A stretch of DNA of 54,527 nt from an uncultured SAR86 cluster bacterium (GCA_902578495.1 CACHCY010000006.1:1-54527), one strand, 5' to 3'; positions 1 through 9,824 are shown, counted from the stretch's first letter. Program-made: numbers and translations. The notes: generated by a model from the letters alone, not told the origin.

Positions 1-2277
1 AGAGACACAAATAAAACTTTTGGAGGGGGAGGAGACTTTTTAATAGTCACTTATTCCCCTTTTGATGAATTATTCACGCAAGAAACCTTAACAAAGATAG
101 AAGAGTTATCTGATGAGTTAGAAGAACTTGAAGAAATTGATTCTGTATTAAACTTTCTTGACGTTCCTTTGCTTGAAAGCCCAAGACAATCAATATCTCA
201 AATTGCAAGTAATCCAATATCTCTAAGAAAAAAGAATGTTGATTTATCTTTAGCAAAAAAAGAATTCTCTAGTAATCCAGTCTATAGAGGCCTTTTGGTT
301 AGTGAACAATTAGATACTGTAGCGTTACAAGCTATTCTCAAACCTACAACTCAATATGATTCTAAGATACAAGAAAGGTATCGAATTAATGAAGATTCTT
401 CTCTCAATGAAATTGAGAAACAATTGCAACTTGATTTACTTTCTCAAGAAATCGATGTCTTGCAGAAAGAAAATGTTGCCACAAGAAAGAAGTTGGTTGC
501 TGACACAAGAGCAATAATTTCTAAATATAAAAATGACGCTGAAATCTATCTTGGCGGCGGTCCGATGATATCCACTGACACAATACAATTCATTCTAAAC
601 GATATAGTTTTTTTTGGTTTTGCTGTGGGTATACTATTCATAACTGTACTGGGCTTTATTTTTCGTCAAATTCGGTGGATTTTACTTCCTTTGATTAGCG
701 CTTTTATCTCTGCAATTGTGGTTACTGGCTTAATAAGTTTTGCAGGACTGAAAGTAACAGTTGTTTCTGCAAACTACATTGCTCTTCTGATGATCATTGC
801 AATATCTTTGACAATGCATTTAGTAGTCAGATATCAGGAATTGTTATCTAAAAACTCTGAGTTAAGCCAAAAGGAGATAGTGTTAATGGCTTCGACACAA
901 ATGTTTGTGCCATGTCTTTATACTGCTCTAACTACAATAGTCGCATTTCTCTCATTGATTGTTAGTGATATTAAACCTATTACGGATTTTGGTTTATTGA
1001 TGGCTACCAGTATTGTCATCGCTTTCTTAGTGACTTTTTCCTTTTTTCCTGCAGTTATTTCTAAGTTACCAAAAAAAGAGAAAGATTTTGTAGAAGATCA
1101 GTCCTCTGGAATAACATTATTTATATTCCAAATTTTTAAGAATTCTAGAATTAAAATTATCTTCTTTTCATTAATAGTTTTTGGATTATCTGTTCTTGGA
1201 ATATCTATGCTATCTGTTGAGAATAAATTCATTGACTACTTCAAGTCGGATACAGAAATATATAAAGGACTGTCTTTAATTGATGAGAAACTGGGAGGCA
1301 CAGCACCCCTTGATTTAGTAATAAACGCTCCTATAAAAGAGCAGATTGATGATGACTTTGAAGATTTTGATGATCCTTTTGGTATGGATGACTCTACCAG
1401 CGGATATTGGTTTACAAGTCAAAATTTAGATAGGCTAGAAGAAATTCATGACTATTTGGAATCAAGAACTGAAATAGGAAAAGTTTTATCTGTATCAAGT
1501 GGAATAAAGCTTGCTGAATTAGCTAATGGAAAAAAACTTAATGATCTTGAATTAGCATTCATGAGAGAACTGTTACCAGAGGATATTAAGGAAAGTTTAC
1601 TTAATTCGTACATTTCTGACGACGATAATCAAGTAAGGCTTCAAGCTAGAGTGAAAGAATCTTTAGATGGATTGAATAGAAAGAATCTCATAGATGAAAT
1701 AAATTATGATTTAGAAAATAAATTTGGTCTTGATAATCAACAATTTAGACTTACAGGAATATCGGTTATTTATAATAATTTACTTCAGAGTCTTTTTTCA
1801 TCTTTGATTGGCAGTGTAGGAATAGTTTTTATCGCAATTTTTGTTATGTTTTTATTTCTTTTTAGGTCTGTCAGCTTAGCTTTGATTGGCATGATCCCTA
1901 ACTTTCTTGCCGCTGGATTTGTCATGGGTTCCATAGGATTTTCTGGTGTTCCATTGGATATTATGACCGTTACCGTTGCCGCTATCAGCATAGGAATTGG
2001 TGTTGATAATACGATTCATTATTTGCATAGGTTTAAAAGAGAATTTGATTTATCTAAAGACTATGAAGAATGCCTCAAGAATAGTCACACAACCATAGGA
2101 AGAGCGATGTTCTATACATCATCTACAATAGTCATTGGATTTTTAATTTTATTATCATCAAATTTTAATCCTTCTGTATTCTTTGGTATTTTCACTTCAT
2201 TAGCTATGATCATGGCAATTTTAGGTTCGTTGCTTTTATTGCCAACTCTTTTATATTATCTAAAACCACTAAAGTAA
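1..2277 (+). CDS. RND-superfamily exporter (MMPL type), 5' end cut by window
   Basis: The reading frame is open from base 1, so the gene enters from outside the window; the TTG at 169 is an internal codon, not the start. The 758 visible residues hold a periplasmic stretch, a first block of about five membrane helices (genome about 600-1060), a second acidic periplasmic domain (about 1220-1780) and a second helix block (about 1790-2265). The motif GIGVDNTIHYLHRF near 1996 is typical of predicted RND exporters of the MMPL/COG1033 kind, which use proton motive force to move hydrophobic substrates or lipids across the inner membrane. The substrate is unknown. The stop lies 2 bases before the next gene, suggesting cotranscription with the racemase. 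Confidence 0.85.
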   Translation, partial: RDTNKTFGGGGDFLIVTYSPFDELFTQETLTKIEELSDELEELEEIDSVLNFLDVPLLESPRQSISQIASNPISLRKKNVDLSLAKKEFSSNPVYRGLLVSEQLDTVALQAILKPTTQYDSKIQERYRINEDSSLNEIEKQLQLDLLSQEIDVLQKENVATRKKLVADTRAIISKYKNDAEIYLGGGPMISTDTIQFILNDIVFFGFAVGILFITVLGFIFRQIRWILLPLISAFISAIVVTGLISFAGLKVTVVSANYIALLMIIAISLTMHLVVRYQELLSKNSELSQKEIVLMASTQMFVPCLYTALTTIVAFLSLIVSDIKPITDFGLLMATSIVIAFLVTFSFFPAVISKLPKKEKDFVEDQSSGITLFIFQIFKNSRIKIIFFSLIVFGLSVLGISMLSVENKFIDYFKSDTEIYKGLSLIDEKLGGTAPLDLVINAPIKEQIDDDFEDFDDPFGMDDSTSGYWFTSQNLDRLEEIHDYLESRTEIGKVLSVSSGIKLAELANGKKLNDLELAFMRELLPEDIKESLLNSYISDDDNQVRLQARVKESLDGLNRKNLIDEINYDLENKFGLDNQQFRLTGISVIYNNLLQSLFSSLIGSVGIVFIAIFVMFLFLFRSVSLALIGMIPNFLAAGFVMGSIGFSGVPLDIMTVTVAAISIGIGVDNTIHYLHRFKREFDLSKDYEECLKNSHTTIGRAMFYTSSTIVIGFLILLSSNFNPSVFFGIFTSLAMIMAILGSLLLLPTLLYYLKPLK

Positions 2278-2279
2278 TT

Positions 2280-3413
2280 ATGAGCACATTAAAAGGAACA
2301 AAAATTATTGAAATCGCTGGAATTGGTCCAGCTCCTTTCGCAGGAATGTTATTGGCTGATATGGGGGCCGAGGTAATTTTAGTAGACCGAAAACAAAATT
2401 ATGGCAAAGGTTCTAAATTTGAAGTATCTGGTCGAGGAAAAAAATCCATAGCTGTTGATTTAAAGTCCGAAAAGGGAATAGAGCTTGTTCTAAAGTTAGT
2501 AGAATCTGCCGATGCGTTGATAGAGGGGTTCAGACCAGGGGTAATGGAAAGATTAGGCTTAGGTCCAGAACTTTGTTTGCAAAAAAATGAAAATCTAATA
2601 TACGGAAGAATGACAGGCTGGGGTCAAACTGGTCCTCTTGCAAATGCAGCTGGACACGATATCAATTACATATCACTTGCTGGAGCTCTCGGCTCTACAG
2701 GAAGGGATGGAGAACCTCCTGCTCCTCCTTTAAACCTAATTGGAGACTTTGGCGGAGGTGGAATGTTATTAGCTCTTGGAATATGTGCTGCATTAGTTAA
2801 CGTCAAAAATGATGGGAAAGGACAAGTTATAGATGCAGCTATGACTGAAGGCACTGCTCAGCTGATGTCTATGATTTACGGAATGAAGGCATCTGGATTT
2901 TGGACTGATCAACAACAAAGCAATCTTCTTGATGGGGCTACACATTTTTATGATAGTTATGAATGCAAAGACGGTAAGTTTGTTTCACTTGGATCAATTG
3001 AACCTCAATTTTACTCAATCCTTTTAGATAAGATGGAATTAGATAGTAACGAATTCTCAGAGCAAATGAATAAAGAGAAATGGAATGAATATAAAGCTAA
3101 ATTTAAAAAAGTTTTTCTTTCTAGAACTCGCGATGAATGGTGTGAAATTATGGAAGGGACAGACATTTGTTTTGCGCCTGTACTTTCTATGGATGAAGCA
3201 ATCAATCACCCTCACAATAAGGAAAGAAATTCCTTCAGCACGATAGATGAAGTTACCCAACCTTCACCCGCCCCTTTATTTTCAGAAACGCCCTCCAAAA
3301 TTAAACACCTTCATAATCCTATTGGAGAAGATACAAAAGAAATATTAGATTCAATAGGATGGACTGAGCAAATAGATGACCTCATATCATCAAATGTTAT
3401 CGGTGGAGATTAA
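2280..3413 (+). CDS. Alpha-methylacyl-CoA racemase (CoA-transferase family III)
   Basis: The 377-residue protein belongs to CoA-transferase family III, alpha-methylacyl-CoA racemase branch. The N-terminal segment around GIGPAPFAGMLLADMGA and the block GHDINY...PLNLIGDFGGG match the family, and His126 and Asp156 fall at the numbers of the catalytic pair of the M. tuberculosis enzyme MCR. Such racemases interconvert (2R)- and (2S)-methyl-branched acyl-CoAs so that branched fatty acids or sterol side chains can enter beta-oxidation. It follows the exporter gene by 2 bases. Its 3' end overlaps the convergent tatD gene by 17 bases. The true substrate cannot be told from sequence. Confidence 0.9.
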   Translation: MSTLKGTKIIEIAGIGPAPFAGMLLADMGAEVILVDRKQNYGKGSKFEVSGRGKKSIAVDLKSEKGIELVLKLVESADALIEGFRPGVMERLGLGPELCLQKNENLIYGRMTGWGQTGPLANAAGHDINYISLAGALGSTGRDGEPPAPPLNLIGDFGGGGMLLALGICAALVNVKNDGKGQVIDAAMTEGTAQLMSMIYGMKASGFWTDQQQSNLLDGATHFYDSYECKDGKFVSLGSIEPQFYSILLDKMELDSNEFSEQMNKEKWNEYKAKFKKVFLSRTRDEWCEIMEGTDICFAPVLSMDEAINHPHNKERNSFSTIDEVTQPSPAPLFSETPSKIKHLHNPIGEDTKEILDSIGWTEQIDDLISSNVIGGD

Positions 3414-4161
3414 AAAAATCTAAAGAGTTTTCGTAAGAAGAATTAATAATACTTTCATTTGTTTCATGTCTTAATGTTGCTACTTCCTCTGCAACATCAA
3501 TTAAAAATTTTGGTTCATTCCGCCTTATTTTTTTCCTTGGGCTTAAATAAGGAGAGTCAGTTTCAATCAGAAGCTTATCCTGAGGAATATAGTTAATACA
3601 TTCTCTTAACTCTTTACCTCTTTTGAGATCGCAAACCCATCCTGTAATTCCAATATAAAAATCTCTTTTTAAATAGTCTTCTAATTCAGATAAGTTCCCA
3701 GTAAAGCAGTGAACAATTAATTTTTGATTAAATTCATAATTATCTAGAACGCTTAAGAATTCTTCGTGCGCATCTCTTTGATGAAGAAACAAAGGTTTAT
3801 TTATTGAATTAGCTAAACTTAATTGAGACTCAAAGCATAAAATTTGCTCCTCTTTAGATGAAAAATTACGATTAAAATCAAGACCCATCTCACCCAGACA
3901 TATTGCTTTGGGATCGTCCAAATAGATTGACATATCTTTTAAAAATTCAATTTTAAAATCTTTTGCATTATGTGGATGAAAGCCAACAGAATAGTAAAGG
4001 TTTTCATATTTCTCGGTAATTTTTTTTGCATTTTTAACATCATCTAGATTAGACGATGTTACGCAAATCTTTTCTACGCCAGCTGTGAAGGAATCATTAA
4101 CAACTGCATCAAGGTCTTTTGAAAAATGACTGCTTGTTAGGTTTGCTCCAATATCAAACAT
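3397..4161 (-). CDS. tatD: TatD family metal-dependent hydrolase / DNase
   Basis: The 254-residue protein begins MFDIGANLTSSHF, the start typical of TatD proper (the YcfH paralogue instead carries an HxH there). Further family blocks are GEMGLDFNR, LHQRDAHEEF, VHCFTG and ETDSPYLSPR, supplying the usual acid and histidine metal ligands of this TIM-barrel amidohydrolase-like fold. TatD enzymes are cytoplasmic 3'-5' exonucleases acting on DNA and RNA, linked to repair of oxidative damage. The length is close to the E. coli protein (about 260). It is transcribed alone, converging on the racemase gene, and diverges from the thioesterase gene across a 47-base spacer. Confidence 0.9.
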   Translation of the reverse strand: MFDIGANLTSSHFSKDLDAVVNDSFTAGVEKICVTSSNLDDVKNAKKITEKYENLYYSVGFHPHNAKDFKIEFLKDMSIYLDDPKAICLGEMGLDFNRNFSSKEEQILCFESQLSLANSINKPLFLHQRDAHEEFLSVLDNYEFNQKLIVHCFTGNLSELEDYLKRDFYIGITGWVCDLKRGKELRECINYIPQDKLLIETDSPYLSPRKKIRRNEPKFLIDVAEEVATLRHETNESIINSSYENSLDFFNLHR

Positions 4162-4208
4162 TTTTAATTTTAACTTTATTAATTAACTCATACCTTTAAT
4201 ATAAAAAC

Positions 4209-5015
4209 ATGAATTCTAAAGAATTATTCGTAAGAGACACAACTGTAATTAAGAAATCAGATAATTTATTTACAGTAGAAGTTTCTGATAATTGGAGCAT
4301 TGGTAACACTGCAAATGGAGGTTATTCAATGACTCTTGCAGCAAAAGCTATGTCGGAATTCTTAGAACATAAGGATCCTTTGAGTATATCTGCACATTAT
4401 CTAGATAGAATTGATTTTGGAGCTACAGAGCTATATGTAACCCACCTTAGCAGCAGCAAGAGCCTATCTACAGCCAGAGTAGAATTGATACAAAATAACA
4501 AAATTAAAATTATATTTATTGGTACATTTACAGACTTTTCTTTTAAAAATGATATGAATATTTATGAAAGAGACGTTCCTAGCTTCCCTGATTATGAATC
4601 ATGTGAGGTTATTCCATATAAAGAAGGATTTAACCCTAAGTTAGATAAAAATATTGAAAAAGCTTATTCTCAAGATTCTTTGTGGTGGAAAAAAGATAAA
4701 GAAAATTCATCATCAACGCTTAATCTTTATATGTCTTGGCCTGAAAAGGATAATATTGACTTATTTGATTTAGTGCTGTTCTTAGATGCGACTACTCCGC
4801 CAATTTATAATAAACTAGGAACTGTTGGTTGGGTTCCAACCATATCTTTGGCTTCTCATGTAAGAGGCCTTCCTTCCGAAGGTCCCCTTAAAGTAATAGC
4901 CAAGACTGAATTTGTTACGGGTGGCTTTATGGAAGAAGATAGAGAAATTTGGGATAGTTCAGGCAAGTTAGTGGGCCAGTCTAAACAAATGGCTAAACTA
5001 AGAATAAAAAAATAA
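4209..5015 (+). CDS. Acyl-CoA thioesterase-like double-hotdog protein
   Basis: The 268-residue protein has the pattern of the TesB-like / 4HBT_3 thioesterase superfamily: an N-terminal hotdog with NWSIGNTANGGYSMTLAAKAM near residue 27, and a second hotdog with a DLVLFLDATTPPIYN stretch near residues 185-200. These enzymes hydrolyse acyl-CoA to free acid and CoA in the cytoplasm. It has no membrane segment. It sits alone between tatD (divergent) and the MoxR gene, 42 bases away. Family assignment is firm; the acyl specificity is not visible. Confidence 0.8.
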   Translation: MNSKELFVRDTTVIKKSDNLFTVEVSDNWSIGNTANGGYSMTLAAKAMSEFLEHKDPLSISAHYLDRIDFGATELYVTHLSSSKSLSTARVELIQNNKIKIIFIGTFTDFSFKNDMNIYERDVPSFPDYESCEVIPYKEGFNPKLDKNIEKAYSQDSLWWKKDKENSSSTLNLYMSWPEKDNIDLFDLVLFLDATTPPIYNKLGTVGWVPTISLASHVRGLPSEGPLKVIAKTEFVTGGFMEEDREIWDSSGKLVGQSKQMAKLRIKK

Positions 5016-5057
5016 GTCTCAAAATTTTTAAGATAGAGACTACAAAAGGAATTTATT

Positions 5058-5912
5058 ATGAAATTTGAAGGAACTAAATCTTATATCTCAACAGAAGATC
5101 TTAGTATGGCGGTTAATGCTGCTATTAATTTAGAAAGACCTTTGTTAATCAAAGGAGAGCCGGGAACTGGTAAAACTATGCTTGCTCTTGAGGTAGCTGA
5201 ATCACTTGGACTACCCTTGTATGAGTGGAATATTAAATCTACTACTAAAGCCCAACAAGGGTTGTATGAATACGATGCAGTGACAAGATTAAGGGATTCT
5301 CAACTTGGAGATGAACGGGTAAAGGATATTTCTAATTACATAGAAAAAGGAAAGTTATGGGAAGCTTTCGTGTCAGAAGAAAGAGCTGTTTTGCTTATAG
5401 ATGAAATAGATAAAGCTGATATTGAATTTCCTAATGACCTGCTGCAAGAAATAGACCGAATGGAATTTTATGTTTATGAGACAAAGGAAACCGTTAAGGC
5501 TATTCATAGACCAATTGTTATCATAACCAGTAACAACGAAAAAGAATTACCGGATGCTTTCTTAAGAAGATGTTTTTTTCATTACATCTCTTTTCCTGAT
5601 AGAGAAACCATGCAGGAAATTGTGAAAGTCCATCATCCGAAGATAAAACAAAAGTTGGTTAAAGAGGCTCTAGATATATTCTTTGATGTAAGGAAAGTTC
5701 CAGGATTAAAAAAGAAACCGTCGACCTCTGAATTAGTCGATTGGTTAAAGCTTTTGATGTCAGATGATCTTCCAGATGAAATACTCAAAAACAGGGATGC
5801 TACTAAAGCAATTCCTCCTCTTTACGGTGCACTAATTAAAAATGAACAGGATGTTCAATTACTTGAAAGACTTGCATTTATGGCAAGGAGAGAATCTGGA
5901 AATCAACAATAA
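5058..5912 (+). CDS. MoxR-family AAA+ ATPase (CoxD-like)
   Basis: This 284-residue AAA+ protein has Walker A GEPGTGKT at residues 33-40 and Walker B VLLIDEID at 111-118, plus a sensor-1 region with ITSNNEKELPDAFLRR. It is a short MoxR/CoxD-type ATPase. Such ATPases work with VWA-domain partners as chaperones that mature or activate metalloenzymes or envelope complexes. The VWA partner starts at the last base of this gene (TAATG overlap), a near certain functional pair. A Shine-Dalgarno-like AAGGAA precedes the ATG. No CO dehydrogenase or methanol dehydrogenase genes are in view, so the client is unknown. Confidence 0.92.
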   Translation: MKFEGTKSYISTEDLSMAVNAAINLERPLLIKGEPGTGKTMLALEVAESLGLPLYEWNIKSTTKAQQGLYEYDAVTRLRDSQLGDERVKDISNYIEKGKLWEAFVSEERAVLLIDEIDKADIEFPNDLLQEIDRMEFYVYETKETVKAIHRPIVIITSNNEKELPDAFLRRCFFHYISFPDRETMQEIVKVHHPKIKQKLVKEALDIFFDVRKVPGLKKKPSTSELVDWLKLLMSDDLPDEILKNRDATKAIPPLYGALIKNEQDVQLLERLAFMARRESGNQQ

Positions 5913-7087
5913 TGCTTTTAAACTTATTTGGCACACTTAGAAATACAGGAGTTCCTTGCACCTTAAGGGAATTTCTAGATCTATTAGCTGGATTAGAAAA
6001 ACAGTTAGCTTTTGCTAATTCTGAAGATTTTTATTACTTATCAAGAGCAACACTGGTTAAAGATGAGAAACACTACGATAAGTTTGATAGAGCATTTGAT
6101 ATATATTTCAAGGGTTTAGAAACTCTTGATGACATTATCGAAGCTCTTGTTCCAGAAGATTGGTTGCGTAAAGAGTTTGAGAAGTTCTTATCTGAGGATG
6201 AATTAAAAAAAATTAAATCTCTCGGTGGTTTAGAAAAACTGTTAGAAGAATTTAAGAAAAGACTAGAAGAACAGAAGGAAAGACATGAAAAAGGAGACAA
6301 ATGGGTGGGTACTGGAGGAACTTCTCCTTACGGTAACGCTGGCTCTAACCCTGAAGGGATAAGAGTTGATGGTGAAGGAAAACAAAATAAAGCAGTAAAA
6401 GTCTGGCAACAAAGAGATTACAAAAATTTAGATGATTCTATAGAGCTAGGAACAAGAAATATAAAAATGGCTTTAAGAAGATTAAGAAAATTTGCTCGCC
6501 AAGGTATAGAAGATGAATTCGATTTGGATGGCACCATTAAGCATACTGCAAAAAATGCTGGGCTATTGGATATAAAAATGATTGCAGAAAAACAAAATTC
6601 CGTGAAGGTTCTTGTTTTCTTTGATGTTGGCGGTTCTATGGATCCTCATATCAAGGTTTGTGAGGAACTATTTTCGGCTGTAAAAACTGAATTCAAGCAT
6701 CTTGAATATTTTTATTTCCATAATTTTATCTATGAATCTGTATGGAAGGACAATAAACGCAGACACAATGAAAGAATTAAGACAGACGATATCCTCCATA
6801 AGTATGGAGCCGATTACAAGGTAATCTTTGTCGGCGATGCAACAATGGCTCCTTATGAGATTACTAATCCAGGAGGCAGTATCGAACATTGGAATGAAGA
6901 AGCTGGCTCATTGTGGATGAAAAAAATTACAACTATTTACGATAAGGTTGCTTGGCTAAATCCTGTGCCATCTGAACATTGGGATTACTCTGCATCCATA
7001 GACATAACAAGAACTTTAATTGAAGATCAAATGTACGGTCTTACTTTAAAAGGTCTTGAAGATAGTATGTCTTATTTATCAAAATAA
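5912..7087 (+). CDS. CoxE-like VWA-domain protein, partner of MoxR
   Basis: The 391-residue protein has an N-terminal helical region with a charged coiled-coil-like stretch (about residues 85-128) and a C-terminal von Willebrand A-type domain. The metal-site loop reads VFFDVGGSMDPH (MIDAS at 238-242), so the first serine of the usual DxSxS is glycine. From memory this DVGGSM form is common among CoxE-like proteins, so it is not a defect. No signal peptide or membrane helix is visible, pointing to a cytoplasmic role with the upstream MoxR ATPase, whose stop it overlaps. The next gene starts 2 bases after the stop, so the ABC exporter is probably cotranscribed. Confidence 0.88.
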   Translation: MLLNLFGTLRNTGVPCTLREFLDLLAGLEKQLAFANSEDFYYLSRATLVKDEKHYDKFDRAFDIYFKGLETLDDIIEALVPEDWLRKEFEKFLSEDELKKIKSLGGLEKLLEEFKKRLEEQKERHEKGDKWVGTGGTSPYGNAGSNPEGIRVDGEGKQNKAVKVWQQRDYKNLDDSIELGTRNIKMALRRLRKFARQGIEDEFDLDGTIKHTAKNAGLLDIKMIAEKQNSVKVLVFFDVGGSMDPHIKVCEELFSAVKTEFKHLEYFYFHNFIYESVWKDNKRRHNERIKTDDILHKYGADYKVIFVGDATMAPYEITNPGGSIEHWNEEAGSLWMKKITTIYDKVAWLNPVPSEHWDYSASIDITRTLIEDQMYGLTLKGLEDSMSYLSK

Positions 7088-7089
7088 AT

Positions 7090-8007
7090 TTGTCTGAGAA
7101 CGCTCTAAAAATTAAAAACCTTTCCAAGATCTATCCGGGAGATCTTGTTGCGCTTAATAATATTTCTCTAGAAGTTAAAAAAGGAGATTTTTATGCATTG
7201 CTTGGCCCAAACGGAGCAGGTAAATCAACCACGATTGGTATAATTAGTTCATTAGTAACAAAAACATCTGGTTTAGTTGAGTTGATGGGAATAGATATAG
7301 ATGTAAATCATAGTAAGGCTAAAAAGAATCTCGGTGTTGTTGGACAAGAAGTTAATTTCAACCAATTCGAAACTGTATCGCAAATTTTGGAACAACAAGC
7401 TGGATATTTTGGGTTGCCCAGAAAAATAATCAAAGAAAGATCTGAATACTATTTAAGAAATCTAGGCCTCTGGGAAAAGAGAAAAGAACAAGGTAGAAAT
7501 CTTTCTGGTGGAATGAAGCGAAGACTTATGGTTGCAAAAGCCTTAATAAATAATCCAGATCTTTTAATTTTAGATGAACCAACTGCTGGAGTTGATATTG
7601 AGCTTAGGAGATCACTTTGGGATTTTTTAATTGAAATTAATAACAACGGGACAACCATCATCTTAACCACTCACTATCTAGAGGAAGCAGAAAAGCTATG
7701 CAAAAATATCTCCATAATTGATAAGGGGGAGATAGTAAAAACTTCATCAATGCAGTCATTGCTAAGAGAGTTAGATACGGAGATTTTCATATTTGACTTA
7801 AAGGATCAAATTGATCCTAAAAGTATTTCAAATAGTCCTTTTGAGATTAAGATATTGGATACATATCAAATTTCAGTTGAGATAAATAAATCACAAAGTT
7901 TGAATGAAATTTTTAAATATTTGAATGAAAATAATTTGAATATTCTAAGTATGCGAAATGAAACCAATAGGTTAGAAGAACTATTTTTGGACTTAACAGA
8001 AAAATGA
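7090..8007 (+). CDS. yadG: ABC-2 type exporter ATP-binding protein, YadG-like
   Basis: The 305-residue ATPase has Walker A GPNGAGKST (39-47), signature LSGGM (138-142), Walker B LLILDEPT (158-165) and the switch-histidine stretch TTHYLEEAE. It begins with TTG two bases after the VWA gene stop and overlaps its permease by 4 bases (ATGA), so the two form one transporter. The permease is a close match to E. coli YadH, which supports the name YadG. The class exports lipids, polysaccharides or drugs; the substrate of YadGH is not established. The C-terminal 80 residues are an accessory domain usual in this family. Confidence 0.9.
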   Translation: MSENALKIKNLSKIYPGDLVALNNISLEVKKGDFYALLGPNGAGKSTTIGIISSLVTKTSGLVELMGIDIDVNHSKAKKNLGVVGQEVNFNQFETVSQILEQQAGYFGLPRKIIKERSEYYLRNLGLWEKRKEQGRNLSGGMKRRLMVAKALINNPDLLILDEPTAGVDIELRRSLWDFLIEINNNGTTIILTTHYLEEAEKLCKNISIIDKGEIVKTSSMQSLLRELDTEIFIFDLKDQIDPKSISNSPFEIKILDTYQISVEINKSQSLNEIFKYLNENNLNILSMRNETNRLEELFLDLTEK

Positions 8008-8777
8008 ATTACACAGAACAGATCAACGCACTACTTAGTCTAATAAGAAAAGAATTACATAGGTTTTTCAGAATTTGGACACAAAGCTTAATTCCTCCTG
8101 TAGCTACCTCAGTTTTATATTTTGTAATCTTTGGCTCTTTAATAGGAAAAAGAATAGGAGATATGGGCGGAGTAGATTACATGCAATTTATGGCTCCTGG
8201 ATTAGTCATGTTGTCAGTAATTACAAATTCTTATTCAAATGTAGTTTCTTCTTTTTTTGGAGTTAAATTTCAAAAAAGCATAGAGGAACTTCTGGTATCT
8301 CCAATGCCAATATATTTGATCATTATCGGATTTGTTGTTGGAGGAGTGGCAAGAGGAATAATAGTTGGCCTTCTGGTGATGATAACGGCTCTATTTTTTA
8401 CTAACCTCGAAGTTCAGAACATTCCTTTAACACTTTTGATAGTAGTTCTTACTGCAACTTTATTTTCACTAGCCGGAATGATTAATGCAATTTTTGCAAA
8501 TAGTTTTGATGATATAAGTATTGTGCCAACCTTTGTTCTTACTCCATTAATTTATTTAGGCGGAGTTTTCTATTCTATCGAACTTCTTTCAGATTTCTGG
8601 CAAGGCGTCTCTAAAATTAATCCAATTTTGTATATGGTAAATTCCTTTCGTTACGGGATGATTGGAATATCAGATATCAGTGTTGACTATGCTATTTTAA
8701 TGATCTGTTTATTTATTTTAATTTTTTCTATATTTGTTTATTTTCTCTTAAAAAGAGGAATAGGGATTAGGACTTAA
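8004..8777 (+). CDS. yadH: ABC-2 type exporter permease, YadH-like
   Basis: The 257-residue membrane protein closely follows E. coli YadH along its length as I remember that sequence: conserved runs include IWTQSLIPP, DYMQFMAPGL, VSSFFGVKFQ, IEELLVSPMP, GGVARG and VPTFVLTPLIYLGGVFYS. About six transmembrane helices are visible, the usual ABC-2 (NodJ-like) topology. It is the membrane half of the exporter powered by the preceding ATPase, with which it overlaps by 4 bases. It lies 1 base before the next gene, so the operon probably continues. Confidence 0.92.
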   Translation: MNYTEQINALLSLIRKELHRFFRIWTQSLIPPVATSVLYFVIFGSLIGKRIGDMGGVDYMQFMAPGLVMLSVITNSYSNVVSSFFGVKFQKSIEELLVSPMPIYLIIIGFVVGGVARGIIVGLLVMITALFFTNLEVQNIPLTLLIVVLTATLFSLAGMINAIFANSFDDISIVPTFVLTPLIYLGGVFYSIELLSDFWQGVSKINPILYMVNSFRYGMIGISDISVDYAILMICLFILIFSIFVYFLLKRGIGIRT

Positions 8778-8778
8778 A

Positions 8779-9822
8779 ATGTTTGATTTTTTTATTGGTA
8801 TATTATTTTTCGTTTCATCTTTTAGCTTTAGTGAATTTATAGAAATAAAAAGCTGTGACAATGATGATTCTTTTTCAATTGTATGCGGCTTTCAAAACCC
8901 TGAGGATTTATATTTATCTCCATCAAAAAATAAAATAATTATTTCAGAATTTGGTTCTTTAGCTCCAAATACGAAATACGGAAATATTTCATATTATGAT
9001 TTAGTTTCTGAATCTAAAAAGAATCCAATTTTTCTCTATGCAGAAAATACTTGGGGAGACCCAAAGTGTAAATTAAAAAGCAGACAATTATCACCTCATG
9101 GAATTGATTTGATTCAAAGAGATGATGACAGGTATATGCTTGCTGTAGTGAATCATCTGCCTCAAGAATCTATTGAACTTTTCGAGTTAGTTGAAGATGA
9201 CTCTATAGAATTAATATGGAGAGGTTGTATTGATGCACCTGAAAATAAATACTTCAATGATGTGGCATTAAAAACTAATGGATCTTTTTACATAACTCAT
9301 ATGTATGATTTTGATTCATCTCAGTGGGCAATTGCATTCGCCAGTATGATTAAAAATCCTACTGGAGAGGTTTATTTTTGGAATGTTGACGAGGGATTTT
9401 CTTCAGTACCAAATACGACTGGTTCTTTTCCAAACGGTATTGATTTAGATGTAAATGAGGAAAATTTATATATAAATTATTGGTTTTCAGGAAAAACAGT
9501 TAAATTTAATTTAAAAAGCTTATCTGCAGAATTTGAACATATAGGCGGAGGCAAAGATAACTTATTGGTCACTGACACTGGGCTTTGGGTTGCTGCTCAT
9601 GATTATTCTGGTTTGGAGAGCTTACAGTGCGATTACTCAATAATTCAATGCCCTTTACCGTTCACGATACATCATTTAGCTTTAGAAAATTTAGACGTGC
9701 TTGGTGTTTATAGTTTTTCCAAAGGGCAAATGGGTGCAGCTACAGTGGCGCTTCCTTATAAAAATAAGATTTGGCTTGGATCATTTCATGGAGATAGAAT
9801 AGCCAGCTTCGAATTGAAATAA
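8779..9822 (+). CDS. Secreted paraoxonase/SMP-30-like beta-propeller hydrolase
   Basis: The 347-residue protein opens with a hydrophobic signal-like segment (about residues 1-19), predicting export. The body resembles six-bladed calcium-dependent propellers of the paraoxonase/SMP-30 type: SPHGIDLIQRDDDRYMLAVVNH matches the PON-like PHGI...VVNH region (about 110-131), KYFNDVALK and FPNGIDLDVNEENLYINYW carry the conserved Asn-containing loops. Known members are lactonases or arylesterases. It starts 1 base after yadH. Two bases after its stop the tRNA-Ser begins. Substrate is unknown; strictosidine-synthase-like proteins are the alternative label. Confidence 0.75.
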   Translation: MFDFFIGILFFVSSFSFSEFIEIKSCDNDDSFSIVCGFQNPEDLYLSPSKNKIIISEFGSLAPNTKYGNISYYDLVSESKKNPIFLYAENTWGDPKCKLKSRQLSPHGIDLIQRDDDRYMLAVVNHLPQESIELFELVEDDSIELIWRGCIDAPENKYFNDVALKTNGSFYITHMYDFDSSQWAIAFASMIKNPTGEVYFWNVDEGFSSVPNTTGSFPNGIDLDVNEENLYINYWFSGKTVKFNLKSLSAEFEHIGGGKDNLLVTDTGLWVAAHDYSGLESLQCDYSIIQCPLPFTIHHLALENLDVLGVYSFSKGQMGAATVALPYKNKIWLGSFHGDRIASFELK

Positions 9823-9824
9823 AT

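Noticed and set aside
5015..5041. Inverted repeat AGTCTC/GAGACT after the thioesterase gene
   Set aside because: Six-base stem with a 15-base loop and no T-run, so not a convincing terminator.
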